Shown here piece after piece: positions 14,213 to 21,009 of a stretch of DNA of 42,785 nucleotides (position 1 is the stretch's first letter; every line of letters begins with the position of its first letter). Below the pieces are notes generated by a model, which did no database searches, was not told the origin of the DNA, and saw nothing but the letters and a program-made list of their open reading frames with translations. Source of the DNA: a virus. The stretch covers positions 1 to 42,785 of IMG/VR virus record IMGVR_UViG_3300003322_000772. One strand, 5' to 3'. Both the position numbers and the translations under genes were made by a program.

Positions 14213-15547
14213 ATGGAAGACTCCATTGCAGTAGCAACCGTTGCCGAAACCCCCTTCCTGGGTGAAGCCCCTCCGAACATGTCCGGTCTCGTTGTACTGA
14301 ACAACGAACAAGAAGAAGCCATGGCAAAGCTTTTGGACTTCCTCGCGGACCCCGACCAACAGTTCTTCACCCTTCGCGGCTATGCCGGAACCGGTAAGAC
14401 CTTCCTCATGCAGGAACTCGTTCGCCGTTGCAAAAACACCCGCACCACTTTCGCCTTCACGGCCCCTACCAACAAGGCAGCAAAGGTTCTTCGCGAACTC
14501 ACCGGTCATGCCTGCACCATCTATTCCCTGTTGGGGCTTCGCATCGAGAAGAACGGTGAGCTCAAGGAACTTGTCGGTGGCGAATACTCCGAAGACCTCG
14601 ATGACATCGACGTTATCGTGCTGGACGAAGCCTCGATGGTCAACAGCAAGCTCTTCCACCTGTTGCAGGACCGGGTCGAAGACCATCCCGGCCTCAAGGT
14701 TATCTACATGGGAGACCCGGCGCAGCTGCCTCCCGTCGGTGAAGTGTCGAGTCCGGTCTGGGGTCTCGATTCGCAAGCTGAACTCACCCGCGTCATGCGA
14801 TATGACAATCAAATCCTAAAGTTCGTGACTAATGTCCGGCAGGTGGTTAACAGTCCGGCACCGTGCATCAACATCAAGAGCGACAACGACGGGCACAGCG
14901 AAGGCGTGTGGAAAATGACCCGTGCGCAGTTCAAAGAGGCCGTGTACAACGATGCCTGCAATGGTGCGTTCGGTGATGGGGCCCTGGGCAAAGTCATTGC
15001 ATGGCGCAATGCTCGTGTCGATGAGTATAATGACCTCATTCGCAGGGCCATCTTCGGAGCGGAAGCGGTGCCGGGTAATTTCCTGCAGGGTGAGCGCATC
15101 ATCGCCACGGCACCGTGCAAACGCGGCGACGACTCGTTACTCAACACTGATGACGAAGCTATCGTGGAAAACGTCATCGTGACGACGCACCCCACGAACC
15201 CGAAGTACAGAGCCTTCGAATTGAAGTGCGTCACGGAACTCGGCAAAACGATTCGCCTCATCGTGCTTCACCCCTCTTCGAAGGGTGACTTTGACCGGGA
15301 CTGTGAGGAGCTCGCGCACCAGGCCCGCGAGAAACGCCACATGTGGCGGCAGTTCTGGGCCTTGAAGGACATCTTCCACGAGGTCAAATACGCTTACGCC
15401 ATCACGGCGCACCGTGCACAGGGCAGCACTTACGAAAACGTGTACGTCGATTACCAGGATATTCTCCTGAACCGGAACCGCAAGGAAGCCTTCCAATGCC
15501 TCTACGTGGCGTGCAGTCGTCCGACGAAAAAGCTGGTGCTAGCATGA
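14213..15547 (+). CDS. SF1 DNA helicase (RecD/Dda-like)
   Basis: A 444-residue ATP-dependent 5'-3'-type helicase for replication or recombination. Motif I GYAGTGKT (56-63), motif Ia-like TAPTNKAAKVL (83-93), motif II VLDEAS (136-141) and motif III GDPAQLPPV (167-175) are in the right order. The C-terminal UvrD-like part has YAITAHRAQGSTYENV (about 395-410) and YVACSRPTKKL as motifs V and VI. The length matches T4 Dda (439). The ATG at 14213 follows AAGGAAAAGAAA. First large gene of the replication module; palindrome copy 6 separates it from the following genes. Confidence 0.93.
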   Translation: MEDSIAVATVAETPFLGEAPPNMSGLVVLNNEQEEAMAKLLDFLADPDQQFFTLRGYAGTGKTFLMQELVRRCKNTRTTFAFTAPTNKAAKVLRELTGHACTIYSLLGLRIEKNGELKELVGGEYSEDLDDIDVIVLDEASMVNSKLFHLLQDRVEDHPGLKVIYMGDPAQLPPVGEVSSPVWGLDSQAELTRVMRYDNQILKFVTNVRQVVNSPAPCINIKSDNDGHSEGVWKMTRAQFKEAVYNDACNGAFGDGALGKVIAWRNARVDEYNDLIRRAIFGAEAVPGNFLQGERIIATAPCKRGDDSLLNTDDEAIVENVIVTTHPTNPKYRAFELKCVTELGKTIRLIVLHPSSKGDFDRDCEELAHQAREKRHMWRQFWALKDIFHEVKYAYAITAHRAQGSTYENVYVDYQDILLNRNRKEAFQCLYVACSRPTKKLVLA

Positions 15548-15592
15548 AATCCTGGTGAAATTGTAGTGACATCTGCGATGCCGTGAGGCATT

Positions 15593-15634
15593 ATTCTATG
15601 CGCACGTTACTCGGTTGTAATGTGCGCACAAAAC
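15593..15634. promoter_or_regulatory. 42-bp palindrome, copy 6
   Basis: Arms 15593-15610 and 15617-15634, centre TCGGTT. It ends 20 bp before the next start codon, leaving room only for the ribosome site. Confidence 0.85.
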
Positions 15635-15654
15635 CTAACCAAGAAAGGGCAGTT

Positions 15655-15942
15655 ATGTTCAATCTCGAAGAATTCACCCCTGTTCAAGTCGCTGTGCTGG
15701 GCCGGGAGTACACCTACAAGATGAGCAACCTGTGGCTCGACACCATCGATGCCGGCGACTACGTGATGGTCGACTTCGGATCGAAGGGTTTCGTCATCGG
15801 TGAAGTTCGCAGCATCGGCAAAGTCCCCCTCGACGCCAACGCCAAGTTCAAGTACAAGTGGATCGCCGGCAGCATCTCGAAAGGTGATTTGGCCCTGTAC
15901 AATCAGATCCTGGATGCCGAAGCCCGCACCCGCGCCGCTTAA
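15655..15942 (+). CDS. Small beta-barrel-like protein (PriA N-terminal-like), putative
   Basis: 95 residues from ATG 15655 with AAAGGG upstream. An upstream extension would translate the palindrome. The pattern VQVAVLGREYTYKMSNLWL, then DAGDYVMVDFGSKGFVIGEV, resembles the small barrel at the N-terminus of PriA helicase, which binds 3' DNA ends. Phage replication modules often carry a similar stand-alone protein. The C-terminal helix (DLALYNQILDAEAR) is extra. The match is by pattern only. A cUUCGg hairpin follows the stop. Confidence 0.5.
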   Translation: MFNLEEFTPVQVAVLGREYTYKMSNLWLDTIDAGDYVMVDFGSKGFVIGEVRSIGKVPLDANAKFKYKWIAGSISKGDLALYNQILDAEARTRAA

Positions 15943-15947
15943 CAACT

Positions 15948-15961
15948 GGCCCTTCGGGGCC
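15948..15961 (+). other. Intercistronic hairpin with UUCG tetraloop
   Basis: GGCCC, TTCG, GGGCC: the very stable cUUCGg loop. Placed between a stop codon and the next ribosome site. Confidence 0.5.
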
Positions 15962-15975
15962 TTGGAGTTCACCCC

Positions 15976-16197
15976 ATGTCCGAAACTATCGCAATGAACA
16001 TCGAAATCTGGCGCAAGAAGTGCCGCGACGGCACCATCACCAAAGAAGAAATGCGCGACGCGCTGGCCGCAATTCGCAAGGATCGCATCGGAGCCTCGGC
16101 AACGAGTGCGGCCAGCAAGGAAAAGAAGGCCGTCAAGGCTGCGAAAGAGGCGGCACCGCCCATCGACAGCGATGCGCTGATCGATCAACTGATGTAA
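15976..16197 (+). CDS. Small Lys/Ala-rich protein with IDSDALID tail
   Basis: 73 residues, ATG with GGAG upstream. The N-terminal part (MNIEIWRKKCRDGTITKEEM, RDALAAIRKDR) forms two helices. The middle is Lys/Ala/Ser-rich and probably flexible, and the protein ends PPIDSDALIDQLM. This type of small protein is common next to replication genes in phages. The tail motif is shared with the products of 6543-7118 and 11867-12460, so the three may dock on the same partner. Confidence 0.75.
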   Translation: MSETIAMNIEIWRKKCRDGTITKEEMRDALAAIRKDRIGASATSAASKEKKAVKAAKEAAPPIDSDALIDQLM

Positions 16198-16224
16198 ACC
16201 CGAAAGAAACCTGGAGGCTCACAA

Positions 16225-16494
16225 ATGCAAGTCGAATCCCTGTCCATTTCCCGTCGTCCGTCGTACGACGACAACTTCCCCAACCAACTCGTCGGCACTG
16301 TCAAGCTCAAGGGTACGAATGGGGCCCAGGAAATCCTGCTGACCAATGCAGGACTGTCCAAAATCTTTCAGGTCATCTCGGAGGAAGTTCAAGAAACCGC
16401 TCGCGCTAATGCTTCGGCTGTCGGCACCGGCATGTCCAATGCCATGCACGAACCGCTGATGATGAAGGCCCGCAATATCGAGGTGCTGGAATGA
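16225..16494 (+). CDS. Small protein before the nuclease, unknown
   Basis: 89 residues, GGAGG 7 bases before the ATG. A beta-rich N-terminal half (VGTVKLKGTNGAQEILLTNA) precedes a helix (LSKIFQVISEEVQETARANA). It overlaps the nuclease gene by ATGA, so the two are co-translated and may interact. No known motif. Confidence 0.75.
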   Translation: MQVESLSISRRPSYDDNFPNQLVGTVKLKGTNGAQEILLTNAGLSKIFQVISEEVQETARANASAVGTGMSNAMHEPLMMKARNIEVLE

Positions 16495-17537
16495 CTGAAC
16501 TCATTCGTCCGATGTTCCCCCATTGTGTCGACAGTACCATTCTCTCCGCATTCCGGAGCTGCCGTCGCAAAGCCTTCTACCAATACGTCCAGCACTGGAA
16601 ACCGACTGCCCAGTCCGTGCATCTCGTTGCCGGTGGAGCTTTCGCCTCCGGTATTGAAGCTGCCCGTAATGCCTTCTACGTCCAGGGTCAATCCGCCGAG
16701 GACGCGGAAGCTGCGGGCTTGGAAGCCCTCATCACCCACTACGGGGACTTCCAATGCCCTCCGGAATCGGCCAAGTCCCTGGAACGGATGTGCGGTGCCT
16801 TCGAATTCTACCTGTCTCACTACCCTCTGGGCGCCGACGGCGCGGACCCGATCACACTACCGAACGGGCGCCGTGGCATTGAGTTCAGCTTTGCGGAACC
16901 ATTGGAAGTGCTGCATCCCGTTACGGGCGACCCCATCCTCTACACGGGCCGCAGCGACATGATCGCCCATCGTGCCGGGGGTGTCTACATCTACGATGAA
17001 AAGACCACATCGAGCCTCGGTGCGTCGTGGGTCAACCAGTGGGAGATGCGCGGACAATTCACTGGCTACACGTGGTCCGCTCGCAACCAGGGCCTGAAAC
17101 CGGCTGGAGTCATCGTTCGCGGGGTCAGTATTCTGAAGACAAAGTACGACACCCTAGAGGTGCCGACGTATCGCAGTGATTACGAGATCGATCTCTGGTA
17201 CGAGCAAACTCTGCGGGACGTGCGGGCAATGATCCGGTGCTGGGAGGAGGGGTACTGGGATTACAGCCTCGACGGTGGATGTACCGAGTATGGCGGCTGC
17301 AGCTTCCAACGTGTGTGCAAAAGTAGCGATCCCGAAAGCGTGCTGCCCGTGTACTTTGCGAAACGGGTCTGGGACCCCCTCGAACGCAAGGAGATGACCG
17401 TCGAAGAGTTCGAAGCTTCATGGGGGCACAACGTGCCGGAGCAGCTCATCCTGCCAGCCGTTCCGGTCGCTCCCGCAGCTCCGGCGAATCACGAAGTCCT
17501 GCAGCAATCCTTTCGTGACCTGATGGCACAGAAATGA
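16491..17537 (+). CDS. Cas4/AddB-like PD-(D/E)xK nuclease with putative Fe-S site
   Basis: A 348-residue RecB-family exonuclease-like protein, probably for DNA end processing in recombination or replication. The N-terminal segment SAFRSCRRKAFY (C24) matches the start of Cas4-type folds. The catalytic core shows LYTGRSDMI (D156) and IYDEKTTSS (D169, K171), then Q189 and Y193 in the QFTGY helix. Three more cysteines (C264, C270, C276) near the end of the core pair with C24, the arrangement that holds a 4Fe-4S cluster in Cas4 and AddB. It is coupled to neighbours on both sides by ATGA overlaps. Function inferred from family. Confidence 0.85.
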   Translation: MTELIRPMFPHCVDSTILSAFRSCRRKAFYQYVQHWKPTAQSVHLVAGGAFASGIEAARNAFYVQGQSAEDAEAAGLEALITHYGDFQCPPESAKSLERMCGAFEFYLSHYPLGADGADPITLPNGRRGIEFSFAEPLEVLHPVTGDPILYTGRSDMIAHRAGGVYIYDEKTTSSLGASWVNQWEMRGQFTGYTWSARNQGLKPAGVIVRGVSILKTKYDTLEVPTYRSDYEIDLWYEQTLRDVRAMIRCWEEGYWDYSLDGGCTEYGGCSFQRVCKSSDPESVLPVYFAKRVWDPLERKEMTVEEFEASWGHNVPEQLILPAVPVAPAAPANHEVLQQSFRDLMAQK

Positions 17538-17932
17538 CCGCACCGTTCCGACAACTCTTCTTCGTAGACGGCAAATTCCTGGGAGAAACCGAAAGGGACT
17601 GGTGGAAGCGTCGCCGCCCTCACGTCGTCGGTCCCTGCAGCTACCTGTTCTTCTGTCCGGCTTGTGGGGAGGTGTGGGCGAAGTGCCCCGTCACTCAGGT
17701 AGGAACAGGAACAAGACAGGTCCAACAGTTTGACAGCGTACGGCACCTGTGCCGGAAGTGCTGGTTGCCGCATGCGGATGATCGATGGCAGATTCCGGGG
17801 TCGCTGCTGCTGGATTTCGATGAGGAGTTTGTCGGAGCCTTGCCGGAGGAAGTTCTCAAGAGGGAACTGCTTTTGGCAATTGATCTGTACGAACGAACTC
17901 ACAACTTACAAAAAGCAAAGGAACAAGCATGA
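17534..17932 (+). CDS. Zinc-binding protein between nuclease and recombinase, unknown
   Basis: 132 residues, overlapping both neighbours by 4 bp. CPACGEVWAKC and, about 30 residues on, HLCRKCWLPH form a two-knuckle zinc site. The N-terminus is rich in aromatic and Arg residues (ERDWWKRRRPH). The C-terminal half is helical and acidic. Its place between the Cas4-like nuclease and the Sak4-like ATPase suggests an accessory factor of the recombination complex. No family recognised. Confidence 0.75.
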   Translation: MTAPFRQLFFVDGKFLGETERDWWKRRRPHVVGPCSYLFFCPACGEVWAKCPVTQVGTGTRQVQQFDSVRHLCRKCWLPHADDRWQIPGSLLLDFDEEFVGALPEEVLKRELLLAIDLYERTHNLQKAKEQA

Positions 17933-18768
17933 CCGAACAATCCAGCAAACTCAACGGCACGAACGTACTTCTGATGGGTCCGGCGGGTACGGGCAAGACC
18001 TACTCCCTTGGCACTCTCGTGGAAGCTGGCCTTGAAGTTTTCTACCTGGGCCTGGAGCCGGGCCTCGAATCCCTCCTGGGCTACTTCACCGACAAGGGAA
18101 AGCCCGTTCCCGACAACCTGCACTGGCATCAGGTCGAGGCCCAGAAGGCCTCCTTCTCGGACCTGATGTCCACGGCCCGCAAGATCAACACGATGTCGCT
18201 CGAAACCCTGGCCAAAGCCCAGGACCCGAACCGCTCGAACTACAATCAGTTCGAGAAAATCCTCGAAGCCCTCAACGACTTCAAGGACGACCGCACGGGC
18301 CAGAGCTTCGGTTGCACGGACACCTGGGGACCGGGGCGGGTGCTGGCCATCGACGGCATGGCTGGGCTCGCCAGGGCTGCGATGAGCCTCGTCGTCGGCG
18401 GCAAAGCAGTATCGAACCAGAGCGACTGGGGCATCGCCCAGAAGCAGATCGAGACTCTCATCTTCATGCTCACCAATCAGCTGAAGTGTCACTTCGTGCT
18501 GCTGGCTCACGTCGAGCGCGAGACCGATCCTGTGCTGGGCGGCACCAAGATCATGGTTAGCACCCTCGGCAAAGCGCTGGCTCCGAAACTGCCTCCGATG
18601 TTCTCGGACGTTATTCTGACGTCTCGTGAAGGTGCGAAGTTCACGTGGGATACGGGGAGTGCTCTTGCCGATGTCAAGACTCGTAACCTGCCGATCAAGA
18701 GTGGCCTGGAAGCTGACTTCCGGACGATCATCGAGAAGTGGAAGAGCCGTGGTGGCGTGATCGCCTGA
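17929..18768 (+). CDS. Sak4-like RecA-fold ATPase (recombinase)
   Basis: 279 residues. Walker A GPAGTGKT (17-24), an acidic YLGLEPG strand (39-45) and Walker B RVLAIDG (137-143), then FVLLAHVERE as the sensor strand. The size and short N-terminus fit the phage Sak4/RadB-like single-strand annealing or RecA-like group rather than full RecA. It follows a Cas4-like nuclease and precedes a putative ssDNA-binding protein, the classical phage recombination set. A replisome loader is the alternative reading. Confidence 0.8.
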   Translation: MTEQSSKLNGTNVLLMGPAGTGKTYSLGTLVEAGLEVFYLGLEPGLESLLGYFTDKGKPVPDNLHWHQVEAQKASFSDLMSTARKINTMSLETLAKAQDPNRSNYNQFEKILEALNDFKDDRTGQSFGCTDTWGPGRVLAIDGMAGLARAAMSLVVGGKAVSNQSDWGIAQKQIETLIFMLTNQLKCHFVLLAHVERETDPVLGGTKIMVSTLGKALAPKLPPMFSDVILTSREGAKFTWDTGSALADVKTRNLPIKSGLEADFRTIIEKWKSRGGVIA

Positions 18769-18773
18769 TCGCT

Positions 18774-18815
18774 ATTCCATGCGCACATTACTCCCGCGTA
18801 ACGCGCGCATGGAAT
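18774..18815. promoter_or_regulatory. 42-bp palindrome, copy 7
   Basis: Arms 18774-18791 and 18798-18815, centre TCCCGC. It starts 6 bp after the recombinase stop and ends 23 bp before the -35 box of the promoter at 18839, a position suited to an activator or repressor site. Confidence 0.85.
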
Positions 18816-18838
18816 CCACAAGACTGAGAGAAACCACT

Positions 18839-18866
18839 TTGACAACTTCCTCGCCGTCCGTATAAT
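18839..18866 (+). promoter_or_regulatory. Consensus sigma70 promoter
   Basis: TTGACA (18839-18844), 16-bp spacer, TATAAT (18861-18866): both hexamers perfect. RNA should start near 18873 and read the ssDNA-binding-like gene. Confidence 0.85.
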
Positions 18867-18954
18867 GGTGTTTCGCGTTTCGCAGGGTTCCGCACTCCAA
18901 ACCAAACCCGGCACAACAAACCTTAACCTTTAATCTACTATCCGAAAGCTCAAG

Positions 18955-19401
18955 ATGACCTTCGATGCAGACATTTTCCTGAATTCCTCCGTACAAGGCG
19001 CCAACTCGACCAAGGTGATCCCAGTTCCGATGGGTGAGTACACCGGCGTCATCGAAAAGATCGTTCCGCGCCAGTGGCAATCCAAGGACGGCACCCAAAC
19101 CGGCATCAGTCTGGACGTGATGTGGCTCGTGGAAGACCAAGCCGTCAAGGATTTCGTCGGCCGACCCACCGTGACCGTGAAGCAAGGCATCATGCTGGAC
19201 ACCGACAGCAATGGTGCCCTCGACATGTCCAATGGCCGTAACGTGGGCCTGGGCCGCCTCCGTGCCGCCGTCGGCCTCAACGACCCGGACCGTCCGTTCT
19301 CCTTCCATCAGCTGCCGGGCCAGATGGCCAAGATCACCGTCAGCCATCGCATCGTCGGTGAAGACACGTACGCCGAAGTGAAGACCGTCTCCCGCGTCTA
19401 A
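18955..19401 (+). CDS. Putative ssDNA-binding protein (DUF669-like)
   Basis: 148 residues behind a perfect consensus promoter, so probably abundant. The sequence is beta-rich (IPVPMGEYTGVIEKIVPRQW, TGISLDVMWLVED, KITVSHRIVGEDTYAEVKTV) in the style of an OB-fold. VPMGEYTGVIE matches the 'P-x-GEY' start of the DUF669 group often placed beside Sak4 or annealing proteins. High expression, size and neighbours support an SSB role; no direct motif proves it. The acidic tail typical of bacterial SSB is absent. Confidence 0.6.
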   Translation: MTFDADIFLNSSVQGANSTKVIPVPMGEYTGVIEKIVPRQWQSKDGTQTGISLDVMWLVEDQAVKDFVGRPTVTVKQGIMLDTDSNGALDMSNGRNVGLGRLRAAVGLNDPDRPFSFHQLPGQMAKITVSHRIVGEDTYAEVKTVSRV

Positions 19402-19407
19402 TCCCCC

Positions 19408-19421
19408 GGCCCGGAAGGGCC
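19408..19421 (+). other. Intercistronic hairpin with GGAA loop
   Basis: GGCCC, GGAA, GGGCC six bases after the stop at 19401. No T-run; probably protects the mRNA end. Confidence 0.4.
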
Positions 19422-19567
19422 CGGTCGCCAAGCCCACAAGGCTCTGGCATCAGGGTGGGCCACCAGCCCGACAGCAAATGGTGGCACCAACAATTAACAG
19501 AAAAGTCGTGAAAGCCATTTGAGCCATGACAGCCCACACCAAACAATCCCCATCCTCTTTTCAACTG

Positions 19568-19597
19568 CGCCAGAGCCTATCGAGCTTTGGCGTTTTT
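19568..19597 (+). terminator. Intrinsic terminator upstream of the methyltransferase gene
   Basis: CGCCAGAGC pairs with GCTTTGGCG (one G-U), 7-nt loop, then TTTTT. It stops the high-level transcript of the SSB-like gene. Only 28 bp separate it from the next start codon, so the two genes downstream must rely on readthrough or antitermination. Confidence 0.85.
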
Positions 19598-19625
19598 GCT
19601 TCCACATCCTTCTGAGGCTCAAGCA

Positions 19626-21008
19626 ATGCAACTCGTAAAACGCAATGAAATCGTCATCCCATCTGATCGTCAGCGCACCGAATTCGACCCCGAATTTATC
19701 CAGGAACTCTCCCAAGGCATCCTTCAAAAAGGGCTGTTGCACGCCCCCGTCATGCGCGAGGAAGGGGGTCAGAAGGTCCTCGTTGCCGGGGAAACCCGCC
19801 TCAAGGCCATCGACAATCTGTGGATGCTCGGCGGCACGCTACGCTACAACGGCCAAGCTGTACCCGAAGGCATGGTCCCATTCGTGACCCTCGGCCAGCT
19901 TTCCGAACTCGAAGCCGAGGAAGCCGAGCTCGAAGAAAACGTGCGCCGCCGCAATCTCACCTGGAAGGAAGAGAGCCAGGCCCTCGCAAAACTCCACCGC
20001 ATCCGCTCGCAACGCGCCCAGGCCGAAGGTCGCGTTCACACCGTGGCAGACACGGCCGTTGAAGTGAAAGGACGTAGCGACGGGTCATATCAGGAAGCTG
20101 TGCGCAAGAGCCTCATCGTTTCGAAATTCGTTGACAATCCCGAAGTTGCAAAGGCCAAGAGCGTCGAGGAAGCCTTCAAGATCGTCAAAAAGCAAGAGGC
20201 TCAAGCCAAGCACATAGAACTGGCCAAAACCGTCGGCGCCACCTTCACGGCTTCCATTCACGAAGTCTACAACACTGACTGTTTGACGTGGATGGCGCAG
20301 TGCCCAGAAGGTACATTTGATGTCATTCTCACCGATCCCCCGTACGGTATGGGTGCCGATTCCTTCGGTGATGGTGGCGGCGGCCGTCTGGCAAACAACG
20401 AACACCACTACAAGGACGACTACGCAAGCTGGAAGTCCCTGATGTCACAGTGGGCCCCTCTCTCCTACAAGGTCGCCAAGCACCAGGCTCATGCCTACGT
20501 CTTCTGCGACATCGACAACTTCCACGAACTGAAGAAGATGATGCAGGAAGCTGGCTGGTACGTATTCCGCACACCATTCGTGTGTACGAAGCCTGGCAGC
20601 GGCCGTGTCCCCCTGCCGTCGGAAGGTCCTCGTCGACAGTATGAAATTTTGCTGTACGCCATCAAGAATCACAAAAACACCACGGCCATCTATCCGGATG
20701 TTCTGACTAGCTATGCCGACGACAACACCACGCACGGTGCTCAGAAGCCTGTCGCCCTGTATGAACAGTTGCTGCTTCGGAGCGTGAAACCAGGCGACGT
20801 GGTGCTCGACAGCTTCGCCGGAAGCGGCACCATCTTCCCATCCGCCCACAAATATCAATGCAAGGCCGTGGGCCTGGAAATGAACCCGGAATACTACGCG
20901 ATGTGCCTCAACCGCATGAAGGAACTAAGCGCCCCGAGCGGCGCCTCGTCCACGACTTCCGTGGACGCGCTGAGCAACGAACTGCAAAGCCTCATGGGGG
21001 GCCGCTAA
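19626..21008 (+). CDS. ParB-like domain fused to a beta-class DNA methyltransferase
   Basis: 460 residues. ATG 19626 has GAGG upstream; a longer frame would begin inside the terminator. Residues 1-200 resemble a ParB/Srx-type N-terminal domain: VLVAGETRLKAI (51-62) fits the GE-x-R motif, followed by helices with EENVRRRNLTWKEE. Residues 210-435 are an amino-methyltransferase with motif IV DPPY (237-240) before the SAM-binding motif I DSFAGSGT (395-402), the beta-class order, modifying adenine N6 or cytosine N4. The tail has SVDALSNELQSLMGG, vaguely like the DSDALLD tails of other early proteins. It probably methylates phage DNA; the target site is unknown. Confidence 0.88.
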   Translation: MQLVKRNEIVIPSDRQRTEFDPEFIQELSQGILQKGLLHAPVMREEGGQKVLVAGETRLKAIDNLWMLGGTLRYNGQAVPEGMVPFVTLGQLSELEAEEAELEENVRRRNLTWKEESQALAKLHRIRSQRAQAEGRVHTVADTAVEVKGRSDGSYQEAVRKSLIVSKFVDNPEVAKAKSVEEAFKIVKKQEAQAKHIELAKTVGATFTASIHEVYNTDCLTWMAQCPEGTFDVILTDPPYGMGADSFGDGGGGRLANNEHHYKDDYASWKSLMSQWAPLSYKVAKHQAHAYVFCDIDNFHELKKMMQEAGWYVFRTPFVCTKPGSGRVPLPSEGPRRQYEILLYAIKNHKNTTAIYPDVLTSYADDNTTHGAQKPVALYEQLLLRSVKPGDVVLDSFAGSGTIFPSAHKYQCKAVGLEMNPEYYAMCLNRMKELSAPSGASSTTSVDALSNELQSLMGGR

Positions 21009-21009
21009 T

